From Nicotiana tabacum (taxonomy: Eukaryota > Streptophyta > Magnoliopsida > Solanales > Solanaceae): DNA of 64,000 nt. Numbering within the stretch: position 1 is the first letter of the stretch; every line of letters begins with the position of its first letter. Positions 47,571 through 59,279 of this stretch are shown here, piece by piece. A model generated the notes under the pieces. It was not told the origin of the DNA and did not search any database. It was given only the letters and a program-made list of their open reading frames with translations. The stretch lies in contig NC_134080.1 of assembly GCF_000715075.1 (NCBI RefSeq), forward strand, positions 35,382,758 through 35,446,757, given 5' to 3'. A program made the position numbers and the translations under genes.

Positions 47571-47635
47571 TGACCGAACCCATAGGGCTGCCTACGTATC
47601 CCCTCTTAAACGGGAATCAGGTCAGGCGTAGTTCA
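47571..47635 (-). repeat. Conserved CTACR block, copy 6 of 6
   Basis: GACCGAACCC..GGGCTGCCTACGTATCCC..GGGAATCAGGTC..CGTAGTTC. CTACG pairs with CGTAG; the inner stem is TCCC/GGGA. It lies just after the integrase stop, as copy 2 does in Ogre A. Confidence 0.82.
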
Positions 47636-47662
47636 AATTAAATCATAAAGAAAAGCATACGA

Positions 47663-50600
47663 TCAAATGTAGTATCTCTTTACTGCGTCTGAGTTGATCG
47701 GCTTCGGCTGGACTTCTCCGTCCATTTCTGCAAGAATAAGGGCTCCTCCGGTTAGAACTCTATGAACCATGTATGGACCCTGCCAATTGGGAGAGAATTT
47801 CCCTTTGGCTTCGTCTTGATGTGGAAACATCTTCTTCAACACCAACTGTCCTGGTGTAAACTTCCTTGGTTTAACTCTCTTGTTGAAGGCTCTAGACATT
47901 CTGTTCCGGTATAACTGACCGTGACAGACTGCATTCATCCTCTTTCCATCTATGAGGGCTAACTGCTCGTAGAGACCTTTTACCCATTCTGCGTCATCTA
48001 ACTCGGCTTCTTGTATGATCCTTAATGATGGAATTTCTACCTCAGCGGGAATGACCGCCTCTGTACCATAAACCAGCATGTAGGGAGTTGCCCCAGTTGA
48101 TGTGCGGACTGTGGTACGATAACCCAATAAGGCGAATGACAACTTCTCATGCCATTGTTTGTGCCTCTCGATCATCTTCCTTAGTATCTTCTTGATGTTT
48201 TTGTTGGCCTCTTCTACGGCTCCATTCATCTGCGGTATATAAGCCGTAGAGTTCTTGTGTCTGATCTTGAAAGTTTCACACATTGTTTTCATCAGGTTGC
48301 TGTTAAGATTGGAACCGTTGTCGGTGATGATTGACTCTGGAATTCCGAACCGACAAACAATACGGTCGCGGACGAAATCTGCTACCACCTTCTTGGTAAC
48401 TGCTTTGTATGATGCTGCTTCAACCCATTTAGTAAAATAATCAATTGCTACCAAGATGAACCTGTGCCCGTTTTGACGTGGTAGGCTCGATTGGACCGAT
48501 AACATCCATTCCCCAAGCGGCGAACGGCCATGGTGAGCTTGTTGCATTAAGCTCGTTTGGAAGCACTTTTATCATATCTGCATGTATCTGACAGCGATGG
48601 CACTTTCGGACATACTGGATGCAGTCTGTTTCCATAGTCATCCAGAAATATCCTGCTCGGAGTATCTTTTTTGCTAAAACAAAACCATTCATGTGCGGTC
48701 CGTCGGTCCCTGAATGTACTTCCTCCAATAACTTGGTTGCTTCCCTTGCATCGACACACCTTAGTAAACCCAAATCAGGAGTCCTCCTGTATAGGATTCC
48801 TCCACTGTGAAAGAAATTATTGGATAGTCTCCGAAGCGTGCGTTTCTGGGTAGCATTGGCAAGCTCTGGATATTCTCCTATGGTCAAATACTCTTTGATG
48901 TCGTCGAACCATGGTTTCCCGTCGGATTCTTCCTCAACATGAGCACAATAAGCTGGTTGGTCATGAATATTGACCTGGATGGGGTCAATGAAATTTGTAT
49001 CTGGATGCTGAATCATAGATGACAAAGTGGCAAGTGCATCGGCGAACTCATTCTATACCCTGGGAACATGCTGGAATTCTGTCTTTCTGAACCTCTTTCT
49101 CAATTCCTGTATGTGATGCAGATAAGGGAGTATTTTGGGATTCTTGGTTGCCCATTCTTCTCGAACGTGATGTATGAGTAGGTCCGAGTTTCCGATTACT
49201 AGTAACTCCTGAATGTTCATATCAATGGCCAGTTTAATCCCTAGAATGCAGGCTTCATATTCGGCCATGTTGTTGGTGCATGGGAACCTGAGCTTGGTGG
49301 ATACCGGGTAATGCTGACCAGTTTCTGATACCAGGACTTCTCCTATGCCAACTCCTTTGAAATTTGCAGCTCTGTCGAAAAACAACCTCCAACCATCATA
49401 GGATTCTGCAATATCTTCTCGTATGAAAAATACCTTTTCATCGGGAAAATATGTTTTTAGGGGCTCGTATTCTCCGTCTATGGGATTTTCGGCGAGATGG
49501 TCCGCCAAGACTTGCCTTTTGATTGCTTTCTGGGTTACGTAAACAATGTCGAATTCACTTAGCAGGATCTGCCACTTGGCGAGCATGCCAGTGGGCATGG
49601 GTTTCTGGAAGATATACTTCAGAGGGTCCATTCTGGATATGAGATAAGTAGTGTAAGCACATAAGTAATGCCTCAACTTCTGCGCGACCCAAGTCAGAGC
49701 ACAATAAGTGCGTTCTAAAAGAGAATACCGGGCCTCGTACGGTGTGAACTTCTTACTGAGATAGTAGATGGCTTGCTCCTTTCTCCCTGTTTCATCATGT
49801 TGTCCTAAAACACAACCGAATGCTCTATCCGATACCGCAAGGTAAAGCAATAAGGGTCTTCCTGGCTCAGGTGGAACCAAGATCGGCGGCGTTGATAGGT
49901 ATTCCTTGATTCTGTCAAAAGCTTTCTGACAGTCATCAGTCCATTTGGTAGCAGCGTCCTTCTTCAACATTTTGAAGATAGGTTCACAAATGACCGTGGA
50001 TTGAGCTATGAATCGGCTGATATAGTTGAGTCTTCCCAGGAAACTCATCACGTCCTTCTTGTTCTTTGGCGATGGCAATTCTTGGATAGCTTTGACCTTC
50101 GATGGATCCAATTCTATTCCTCAACGGCTCACGATGAAACCCAATAATTTTCTAGCAGGAACCCCGAATGCACACTTGGCAGGATTCATTTTCAGATTGT
50201 ACCTCCTCAGTCTATTGAAGAACTTTCTTAGATCTGCCATGTGATCCATGACTTTCTTGGATTTGATGATGACGTCATCTACATATACCTCGATCTCCTT
50301 GTGTATCATCTCATGAAAGATGGTAGTCATGGATCTCATGTAGGTGGCACCAGCGTTCTTCAAACCGAATGGCATCATTTTGTAACAGTACATTCCCCAC
50401 GGCGTGATGAAAGCCGTTTTCTCTGCATCTTCCTCATCCATCCATATCTGATGATACCCAGCGAAACAATCAACAAAAGACTGCAACTCATGCTTGGCGC
50501 AGTTATCGATAAGAATGTGTATGTTAGGCAAGGGGAAGTCGTCTTTGGGGCTGGCCCGATTAAGATCTCGGTAGTCAACACAAACTCTAACTTTCCCATC

Positions 50601-51060
50601 CTTTTTTGGCACTGGCACGATGTTGGTTAACCATGTCGGATACTCTAATACCCTGAGATCCTTGGCTTTGACTTGCTTGGTAACCTCCTCTTTGATTTTC
50701 AAACTCATGTCGGGTTTGAATTTCCTGAGCTTCTGCTTTACCGGCGGGCATGTTGGATCTGTTGGCAGTTTGTGAGCTACAATGGATGTGCTGAGACCAG
50801 TCATATCATCATATGACCAGGCGAATATGTCTTCATATTCCTTTAGGAACTCCGTGTTCTCTTTCTTTTCTGAAGGTGACAAGTGAACACTGATGCGCAT
50901 TTCTTTGACATTCTATGCATCTCCCAGATTAACGACCTCAGTTTCATCCAAATTAGACTTAGGCCTATTTTCAAAATTCTCAACTCCTCTAACGACCTCT
51001 TCTGGTATATCATCCTCTTCGGAGTCCGTATCCGTTTGTTGCGTTGTCTCGTTGCAAGTC
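47663..51060 (-). pseudogene. Ogre B pol: RT, dual RNase H and integrase, broken
   Basis: In sense order: an acidic N-terminal stretch (TDSEEDDIPEE), RT (PVPKKDGKVRVCVDYRDLNR, FVDCFAGYHQI, YVDDVIIKSK) to about 50.1 kb, a first RNase H (SDRAFGCVLGQHDETG .. YYLSKKFTPYEARY), a second archaeal-type RNase H (LFFDRAANFKGVG .. NNMAEYEACILG), the integrase zinc finger (HSGTDGPHMNG .. CHRCQIH) and the core (GMDVIGPIEP, IITDNGSN, NGAVEEANK), ending SDAVKRYYI. Two RNase H domains are a hallmark of the Tat/Ogre lineage. No chromodomain. Lesions: TAG at 50915-50913, TGA at about 50114-50112, TAG at 49055-49053, and a frameshift near 48480. In the second RNase H an expected DSD-type motif reads NSD (IGNSDLL), which would remove a catalytic residue. 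Confidence 0.9.
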
Positions 51061-51690
51061 ACAATCATTCATCATCAGGGCAAGTAATAGTAATGCTGTG
51101 TAAAATAAAGTGAATGATAGGAAAATAATAAGAGCGAGATATATAATAAACTGAAATGCTTCGATTAGATTCATAATTGTTTTGAATATCAGAGCTCTTT
51201 TCAAAATTAAAGACAATGCAGAAATAAAATTAGCTAGTAAAAAGTAAAACTGTGATGCATGGTGCTTTTGTTTAGCCTTGCTACCCCGAAGCTTTCCGGG
51301 CCCTGGTGGTTCTGATTGACCAATTACTGACTGAGCATTGGATTTCTTACTGTATGATGATGGTTCCAGAATGCACGAACTAACCTTTGAGGAGGGGAAT
51401 AAAATAAAGAAAAACAAAAAGGTAACAAGTTAGTGCAGGTTATGAGAAGAAAATGTTGCAATAATTAAACACATTGTGCAAGAATATAAATCCCGCCCTA
51501 ATTTGGGTGCCTCGTTGTGCCCGAGGTAGGCCTAGCGACAAATTAGCTTGGAGAACTTATAATGCTAAGTGCCTCATTTTATTGATAAAAATAAAATGAA
51601 TCCCAAAACGACACTAAAATAGCGGAAAGTAAAAATGTCACTAATGGCCATTAGCCTTATTACATTAAAAGCAAAAAGAAAGACTCCTAA
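51061..51690 (-). other. Non-coding stretch between ORF1 and pol of Ogre B, with possible intron end
   Basis: Gag and protease should lie near here but are not recognisable. About 40 bases upstream of the pol frame the sense strand has a pyrimidine-rich run ending TTTATTTTACACAG, a plausible 3' splice site. Ogre elements are known to splice an intron out between protease and RT. A SKKSNAQSVIGQSEPPGPGK-type open frame at 51417-51010 matches nothing I recognise. The cruciform at 51498-51546 is also here. Confidence 0.45.
51498..51546 (-). repeat. Branched inverted repeat
   Basis: CTAATTTG and CAAATTAG form an 8 bp outer stem around GGTG-CCTCG-TTGTGCC-CGAGG, whose CCTCG/CGAGG arms pair perfectly. 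The whole unit is 49 bp. Confidence 0.75.
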
Positions 51691-52020
51691 CTACTTGGTC
51701 CCAGAAGGACTTTCTTCAGGTTGAATGTTCTCGTTGATCAAGTCCTCCAGCTTGCGCAGATTTTCCAGTAAAAATGCTATCGCCAAACGTTCTCCTTTGC
51801 CTTCCTCAACATTTTGATAGTCGATGACTCTTTTCCTCACTTTCCCTTCCAATTCCAGCAAGCTGTACTCCAGGTATTCTAGCTTCTCACTAGCCTTGGT
51901 GACTCTCTCTTTCCATTCATTAATTCGGTTGCTCAATGGGAGGTTTCTCCACCAAGTCTGCAAGAGTGAAGGTATGTTTACCTTACCGAAGTCAGGAACT
52001 TTGTCATTCATTTTATGCAA
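51691..52020 (-). CDS. Small ORF1-like protein of Ogre B (109 aa)
   Basis: An intact 109-residue frame from the ATG at 52020, ending SGTK. It starts MHKMNDKVPDFGKVNIPSLL, has TWWRNLP, then a charged helical stretch (RINEWKERVTKASEKLEYLE .. LEGKVRKRV) that looks coiled-coil-forming, and an acidic end. Ogre elements characteristically carry an extra ORF1 of unknown function upstream of gag, and the position between leader and pol fits that. It is far shorter than a full ORF1, so it is probably the surviving C-terminal part. No signal peptide or membrane segment. Function unknown. Confidence 0.55.
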   Translation of the reverse strand: MHKMNDKVPDFGKVNIPSLLQTWWRNLPLSNRINEWKERVTKASEKLEYLEYSLLELEGKVRKRVIDYQNVEEGKGERLAIAFLLENLRKLEDLINENIQPEESPSGTK

Positions 52021-52700
52021 AACAAAAGGGTTAAGACCTCACCCCCACCGGACTCGACTATTTAATACCAATAATCAGCATAAAAAGAATTTAGTTCTCC
52101 AAATAAATGCACAGAACATGTAGGTGTCCGTTTGGGTTTCAGGGAAACCCGATGGACTTTGGACAAGGCTATCTTAATGAGTCATTATGTGGACAACATG
52201 ACTGACTCGGCTATGTTTGACCATGATGCATGCATAGTTAGACAGAGTAAGGTTTCTATTGGGGTGTTAAACAGGTACCCTTGAGCGGACAACTCAAGAG
52301 GGAAAGGCACGGAACCGTCGACTGCACCGCTGATCGACTGGTTTTACCGCAAATACGCCTTTGCCGAATTTAAAGGGTGATAATATTGGAAGAGCGCAAC
52401 CACTCATTATAAGCGTTGCTATGGTGTTTGTTTGGCACGAGTGAAGTATGATGTTGAAGATGTAGTTTACAAGAATGAAACAAATTGACATGTATTTTCA
52501 CGTTCATAAGATAAATAATTACAATAATTGTAGTAATTACAACAAAATTGAAATAAAGCAATAAAAGAAAGCAACTAAAGGAAAGAAAAGACATGAAGAG
52601 CCAAGTCAGTTTCATAGTGAAAGAATAAAAGACAGTAAATAAAGCAATTAATGAGATAGTAAAGTCACAAGCAACATGCAATGGTAAAAGCCTAAACAAA
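52021..52700 (-). other. Leader of Ogre B
   Basis: About 680 bp between PBS and ORF1. It contains the CGGACAA hairpin and otherwise nothing recognisable. Confidence 0.55.
52280..52298 (-). promoter_or_regulatory. Leader hairpin with CGGACAA loop, Ogre B
   Basis: CTTGAG-CGGACAA-CTCAAG, a perfect 6 bp stem with the same loop as in the Ogre A leader (30634-30652). A stem pair is C-G in A and T-A in B. Confidence 0.55.
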
Positions 52701-52719
52701 ATCCCCAGCAGAGTCGCCA
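52701..52719 (-). other. Primer binding site of Ogre B
   Basis: Sense TGGCGACTCTGCTGGGGAT begins three bases inside the 5' LTR. Confidence 0.88.
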
Positions 52720-52722
52720 TGC

Positions 52723-55700
52723 TGTCGACGCCCCCTTTTCCTCTAACCTTGGGGTCAGAAATCGGGTATACGACATTGGGAGGACAACTCTATTTCCTTT
52801 CGAGAATTGGGTTTGGAAGTTGAAGAGTCGCCACCTAAAGATTATAGTGCATTAGGACACTTTAAGAAGGGTTTGAGATGAAGAGACCAGAGATTAGGGT
52901 AAGGGCTAGAAATTATCCCGAGGGGAAGGTGTTAGGCACCCCTCAAGATCCACTAGTGTGGTTCCCGACCATGTTGCAATTGTGACTTTATAAGTAAACA
53001 ATCAAGGCTCAAATAAGGATTCGCACATAAGATTGCGACCAAGTTGAAAATTTTCAAAGATAAATAGATAAGGCAGAAATTCATGAAAAAGAGATTTGAA
53101 CAGTTTTACAAGAAGAGATGAAAGCAAGTAAAGGGAGAGGAGTCCTAAGTTTATAATTAATATGGATCACTTCAATGCAATACCCAGCGATCACTCCTCA
53201 GAAGAGGGGTCGCACGTGATATTAGCGCATCGGTCATCATATCCATATCTACCCTTCCCACCCCGTTAAGGTGTTAAGGCGCGAAATGGTATCGTTATTT
53301 ATTGCATGCTATTACCCGTCCCAACCTATCAGTCCCGGGGTATCAGGACTTCTAATCCTAAAGGGGAAGGAAAGGGATATAGGCATATATAGGGTTCAAA
53401 GGTTAAAATTCTAATTGCGACATACAAAACAAGTAACAAATATAAGGATGAACAAAACAAATAGGTAAGGCTCAAGTATACCCCTTAACAAAACAAACAC
53501 TTAGTTTAGCATGTCTTAGCATATATTGATTTGGTCTTAAGTTAAAAAATTAAGCGGAGAGCGGACTAGTTCAACACATACGTTTAGACAGAAAGTCTAC
53601 ATTAGGCAACTCAGATCCGATTGTCAGAGATTAAGGTATTTCAAGCGAGTGATTTAAAAGGTACTGGTTTCAGGAAAAAGTAGTCCAATGCAGAGGAGTT
53701 TTGAAAAGATAGTATGGACTACAGTAAAAATAAAACACAGAAATGGTTGTGAAAGAGTTTCAGAGATAGAAATATCTAAGGAAAGGGTAAGTTGCAACTG
53801 TTTTAAAAGACAATTTCAGGGTCTTAGTAAAACATTTAGACAAAATGTTTAGAAAGAAACTGTTTCAGAAAAAGATGCCGATTTGAGGGATTTAAAAGCA
53901 TACTAAGTCAAGAGAGTTTTTGTCAAAGAATTAAGACTTCTGAAATCGTTGCTGTATTAAGACGTTAAGGACCAGTTAATAGATCATTATTACTTTAACC
54001 GAATCAGACGAGTTTGATGCTGATCCTATAGGCATGATATCTATTTTGATTTTCTAAAACCTGTTATTGAACTTGTAAAAGATGATTGGGTTAATTAACC
54101 CTACAGTTTGCCTAATGCATATGCATTCCTTATAGGCATGGTCTCTATATGCATTGATTACATAAACGTTAAGTCCTATAGGCATGATTTCTATGTGATT
54201 TGTAACACAATGAAGCGTTAACCGTATAGGCATGGTCTCTAGGTGATGTGGAACCAGAAATATTGAACAACCCTATAGGCAGGATTTCTAAAAAATTACA
54301 ATCCTAAAGCATGGTTTCTACCCCTATTGATACAAGAATGTAAAACCCCTCCCACACCCTTTTACTATATTCCCCAAATCCTTTATACAAATTATTACAT
54401 ACAAAATAAAATAAAATAAATACATTAAAAACTAACAGCTACATCCGAGCAGCCTAATTCAATCTTAATGCCCAACAACATGTGATTAACCAATTCTGAA
54501 TTTCCAAAGCCTTCTCTTTATCCAAAGTGTTTCAAAGTTCCAAAGAATCTCAAGGATTCCCGGCATTGCTTACACTCAGGATACCATTTAGAATTAGAAT
54601 AGTGCAGTGCGGAACAGCCAGCCCTCAGGCATCCAAGTTCAGTGGGAGCTCAAGGGTCCCAAAGCCTGGCTTACCAGAGAGGGGCAGAACTTAGAACTAG
54701 GAATGAGTGCAAAGTGAAGGAGGGATTGGGGAACCATAGAAAAGGGGGGTCATGCCCAGCCATGGGTATAGACTGGCACACCCCTGACCAATTGCTTGGT
54801 CCAAACAAATAATAATCAGACCTTAGGAGTCAGACTTGAGTTTGGATGGTGAATAGAACACCACCAGACTTGAGTCAAGGCTCAACACATAAAGGGGGAA
54901 GAAGGGAGTGAGAATTGATTTGAGTAAGGGTTCAAGAACCTAGTTCAAAGTCATGGGCAGCAATAACAGGGTGCTGCCATGACTCAGAATTGTACTCTCA
55001 CACAAAAGGGGGTCAGAGGGAAGGGACTCACCTAGAAAAGCATTTACAGAAACACAAGGAAAGAAAGAAAGCATAATAGGCTAAGGGTGCGGAAACATAA
55101 GGAATGAGAGCATAACAGACTAGGATGTAGATGCATAGTGCAAGCAAGCACAACAGGCTAGGAGTAAAATAAACACATAGTAGAGAGGGTATTATTTAAT
55201 TAGAGTGACATACCAGTTGCAAGTTTTAGAACAGCAGAACAACAAAAGTAAATAAAACAGCCAGAAGTCAGCAGGATCAAAATCCAAATTCCTCCGCAAG
55301 TACTTGAGAGTTCAAAAGGAACTCAAGAATGTTTCAGACAGTAAAAGAGAAGAGGAGCAGAGTGCTTAGTATTAGAGGTAGAGTAGTAGTAGAGAGAGTT
55401 TTTTTTGAAATTGGATAGTGTTCAATTGTGAAAAAAAAGTGCTCGAAGTGTGTTTGAATTCTGAAGTGTTTTTTTTTGTGTTAAGAGAGGAGCAGGTATT
55501 TATACTTTGAAATCAGGGTAAGCAAGGCAAGAAAATAATCATGTATCAATTAAAATCAATCAATAACAGAGATTCCTTTATTTAAGGAGTCCAAATTTGA
55601 ACGATAAAAGGCAAAAATTATTTAAGGAAAGGGGATCAAGTAACACATTGTGCATAGCATACAAATAAGGGGTAAATACATAGGGGAGGATTTGAAACAA

Positions 55701-57567
55701 GCGGTTAAATAAATAAGGCAAGGAGTAAATCAATTAGTACATAGTAAATCAAGGAATCAGAGATTCAAAAATCACTAATGAACCGAGTCAGAAAATAGGG
55801 GAATCGAAAGGTTAGAGAGGGTCTTCAAATTAAACAAGGAATGAATCAATCAGGCCTAAACAAGGAAGTCTGAAATCAGTCCCAAAATCAGAGGTTATTC
55901 TGAGTGGGAAATTCTACCTATAAAGAGTGCATAATCTTTAAACATACGAGGCTGGATTTCAATCAAAAATTAGTGAGTAGTGGACTATAGGCAAGAGGGA
56001 ATATTAGAGAGCATGCAGAAGGTCAGGCAAAGATGAAACAACTTCAAGAACTCAGAAATTAGGGATTTGAAACCAAACAAGTTTAGAGATGGGAAGCAAA
56101 CAAGTCACGTAACAAGTGGCCTCAAGAACTCGAATGAAACCCCCAAATTCTAGGGTTTTTACCATTAATCGAGTGTAGAGACGAAAGCAAGTAAATCAAG
56201 CAGGAATAACAACAAATTAAGTTCAGAAAACCCAAAGGAACTTAAGACCTTACACATTTCATGAAACATAATAAAAGAACAAGATACAGTAAAAAAAATC
56301 ATAAGGAAACGGTAGAAGATAGTATAGTCGAAGAAAAACACACAATAATCACAGTAGAACAAACACAATAAAAACACATGAGAGTCACAGTAGAGCAAGT
56401 AAAGCTAAAGAAACCCTAAGTCGAAGAAGATGAACGGTTTTGAAAGCAAAGTTTTTGAAAGAAACTTCGAGAAATCGTTTGAAAACCTTAAAATAAACAT
56501 AGATCTAGAATAGATCTAGAGAAATTAGGAGAACCTCGAAAGGTTAGGGTTTCGGAAGAACCCTAGGAGGGGAGAAAGGCTTGGAAAAGGTCTGATCTGA
56601 GTCGGATGAGTCAGAGATAGGCTCATAGGACCAGGACATGCCGGAGCAAAGCCGGAGATGGCCGTGAAACTTGAATAGGCGAAGATTTGAGCGAAAACCT
56701 TCAAGGTCAAACCTCGATTCTTCAAACATCAAGTGTACAAGAGCACATGGAGGTGAGTACAGGTCAGCCAGGGCTTGGGATGCCATGGGTTCCGGTGAAA
56801 CAGGGTAGAAACCGGTGGGGAAGATTAGGGTTTCGGAGAAGGCTTAGAGAGAGTTTGAGGGGACGAGGGTTTAGAGGCGGCATATCTGATAGAAGTGATT
56901 TAGGGTTAGGGTGTAAGTGGGAATTAAAAAGGAAAGAACTAATCGTGGCCGTTGATCAGAATGATCAACGGCCTGGACTAAAAATGGAGGCCGGCCGGGT
57001 TAGGTTAGTTGGGTCAGGGGCGGGCTAAATTGAAATTGGATCGTTTGATTTGGGGATTGAAATTGGGTCGAATTGGGGTGCAATTTGGGCTGTAATTGAA
57101 ATGCAACTGGGGCTAGGTTTTAAATAGCCATTTTCCCTTTTCTATTTTATAAAAATAGTAATAATGATTTTAAAAGCAAATTAAAAATACTAGGTAGGAA
57201 AATATTATATGAATATTAATTTAAAAATATTGGAGCAAATATTATTGTTATAAAATGATATTAATTACAAAATAGGCTATAATTGCAATTATATGCAATT
57301 TAGCTTTAAATGCCAAATAAATTGGTAAAAATATGCAAAAATCACCTTAATTATATTTTGGTGTAAATATGAGAATTAAATAAGTTATTCATCAAAAGTG
57401 ATAATTTTGGGAATGATTTTGGATTTTTGTGGTATTAAAATAGGTAGTAAATTGGTTTAAAAATCACAAAAATTCCAAAACTCTTGTGTGTGCTTATATA
57501 TGTACATATATTCTATTTTGAAAATATTTTGGGTATAAAATACATAGGGAAAAATTGGGTATCAACA
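52723..57567 (-). repeat. 5' LTR of Ogre B
   Basis: TGTCGACGCC..GGGTATCAACA, the partner of 40831-45674, at almost the same length (4845 and 4844 bp). The TATA box used for transcription is at 55496-55505. Confidence 0.95.
55496..55505 (-). promoter_or_regulatory. TATA box in the 5' LTR of Ogre B
   Basis: Sense GTATAAATAC in the promoter copy of the LTR. Confidence 0.58.
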
Positions 57568-57572
57568 TGCAT
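57568..57572. other. Target site duplication of Ogre B, right copy (TGCAT)
   Basis: Matches 40826-40830. Removing Ogre B and one copy rejoins the Athila 3' UTR. Confidence 0.9.
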
Positions 57573-58235
57573 CATTAACACATTTAAAACTTTGAAAACT
57601 ATGGATCAAGTGTGACGCAAGAGCATCAAGAGTTGGCAAATTTCATCAAAGAGCTTTTCTCACTTACTTTGGTTATTGTGGAACCCAAACTCTCACATCC
57701 TCAACTCTCTCTAAGCTAACCTCACCTTTTAAATATTGACACACAAATCGAAGCAAATGAAATTTCACTCATCTCTCTCAAAAAGGAAGGTCACAAGTCC
57801 GACTCTAAGTACCATATGCTTGCCCCTTATGTAAGTATCCACTAATGTAAGCTCCCTTCAACTTGAGATCAAATAGGGCTTTTGTGGAGTCATTGTGAAG
57901 GCTTTTAGGCAGGGGTAGGACATATTTTTATTCACAGGGGTTCAATCTTCCCTTAAGCACTTCTTTTGATTCATTTCGGCGCAACTTTCTTGGCTCTTTT
58001 TGAGGATTTCACTTCTTCACAAGGGGTTAGAGAGATACATTGTCACTCTTTCTTATACAATTTAAAACATTTCTCCTTTTTCTACTTTCTCCACACCTTT
58101 TTCACTTTTGTTTTCCTTTAATCCCTTTTTATTCTTGTTCACATGGGACTTTCTTTTTGTCCTTTTTCTTTTCTTGCTTTTTCATTGCCTTCTTTTCTTT
58201 ATTTTGTACCTTACTGCTTTGCTTCCTTTCTTGTC

Positions 58236-58250
58236 TCTCCCCCCAAACTT
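58236..58250 (-). other. Internal PPT-like tract of Athila E
   Basis: Sense TAAGTTTGGGGGGAG shares TAAGTTTGGGGG with the terminal PPT but has no LTR next to it. Confidence 0.6.
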
Positions 58251-58852
58251 AGATTTTTGTCATTACTCAATGGAAGATTTGGGTGCCGAGAGAGGGTACT
58301 CGTTTAGAATGGGTATAAGCTACAAGCATTGGTTCTTGAAAGAAAAAGGTTTAAGGCTCAAAAGGGTTAACTAGGGATTATTTCATTGGAAGGCTATGAA
58401 ATTGTTCAACTTAGCATTTGGATCAAGGAGAGCCTATAATCATTTCTCAAGTCAAATTTCACCTAGGATTTCGCCTCAACAGACATTCAGGCAAGTTCTA
58501 GACCATTGGCTCGGGACTTGGACTCAAATTTCAATTACTCACCATACACGCTAGGGATTTGCTAAAGTCATCGAGTCAAGGGACCACAACGACCTTAGTT
58601 ATGATTTAAACACACAATGGTCCAAAAAGACCACATGATGATCGTTTGGTCAACGCAACAGTCTCAAAGCCACGACTTTTGCCATCCTGAACACAACATT
58701 ATGTCTTTGACCATGGGATCAAAGGCAAATGTGCTAGGCCCAAGTGAAGCTTTGCTTGAGGTGCCTTTAACTACGCTATCAAAAACAAAAGAAAAATCAA
58801 AGAAACAGACTCAAACTCTTAAGAAGGTTGTCACACCATCTATCATTGGGAA

Positions 58853-59026
58853 GAGCCACCCGGTTCGCACAATACTCCACCCTTGGAAAGAACCGTGGCA
58901 TTAAGAAAACGAAGGGCTTATTGGAAATGCCAAAATCAAGAGCCACCCAGTTCGCACAATACTCCACCCTTGGAAAGAACCGTGGCATTAAGAAAATCAA
59001 GGGCTTATTGGAAACGCTAAAATCAA
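58853..59026 (-). repeat. 87 bp tandem duplication
   Basis: Two copies of GAGCCACCC(G/A)GTTCGCAC followed by AATACTCCACCCTTGGAAAG and AACCGTGGCATTAAGAAAA, starting at 58853 and 58940. Confidence 0.85.
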
Positions 59027-59243
59027 AACAAGCGGCTACGAGCCTAACTACAAAGCTAAAAACAAAAATTTTGCGAAAATAGAAAATAAAATGAATATGT
59101 ACAATAGGGGAGTAGAATATACAACGGGGGATGAATATATACAGAAATGTAAAGTTATATACAACCCAAAGTAAAAAAAACACAAAATCAATAAAAATAA
59201 ACTAAGAATCTATATATATACAGTCATCCAGAAAAAAGTAGGG

Positions 59244-59279
59244 CGCACCCCCACGAATAAAAGCTGGCATTGTCCTCAA
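59244..59279 (-). other. Degenerate PPT-like block just after the Athila downstream ORF
   Basis: Sense TTGAGGACAATGCCAGC then TTTTATTCGTGGGGGTGC has the same plan as the terminal block (TTGAGGACAAGC .. GGGGG). Confidence 0.5.

Larger units (their letters stand above)
40831..57567 (-). mobile_element. Ogre B: 16.7 kb Ogre/Tat-type Ty3/gypsy element inserted in Athila
   Basis: LTRs of 4.84 kb enclose a 7 kb interior with PBS TGGCGACTCTGCTGGGGAT at the right and PPT AAAGAGGGGCAGG at the left, so sense is minus. The LTRs look very similar over their whole length, suggesting a fairly recent insertion. The interior has a small ORF1, a long non-coding stretch, pol with RT, two RNase H regions and integrase, and a repeat-filled 3' UTR. 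No gag or protease is recognisable. Its LTR sequence is unrelated to that of Ogre A although PBS and PPT are shared. Confidence 0.93.
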
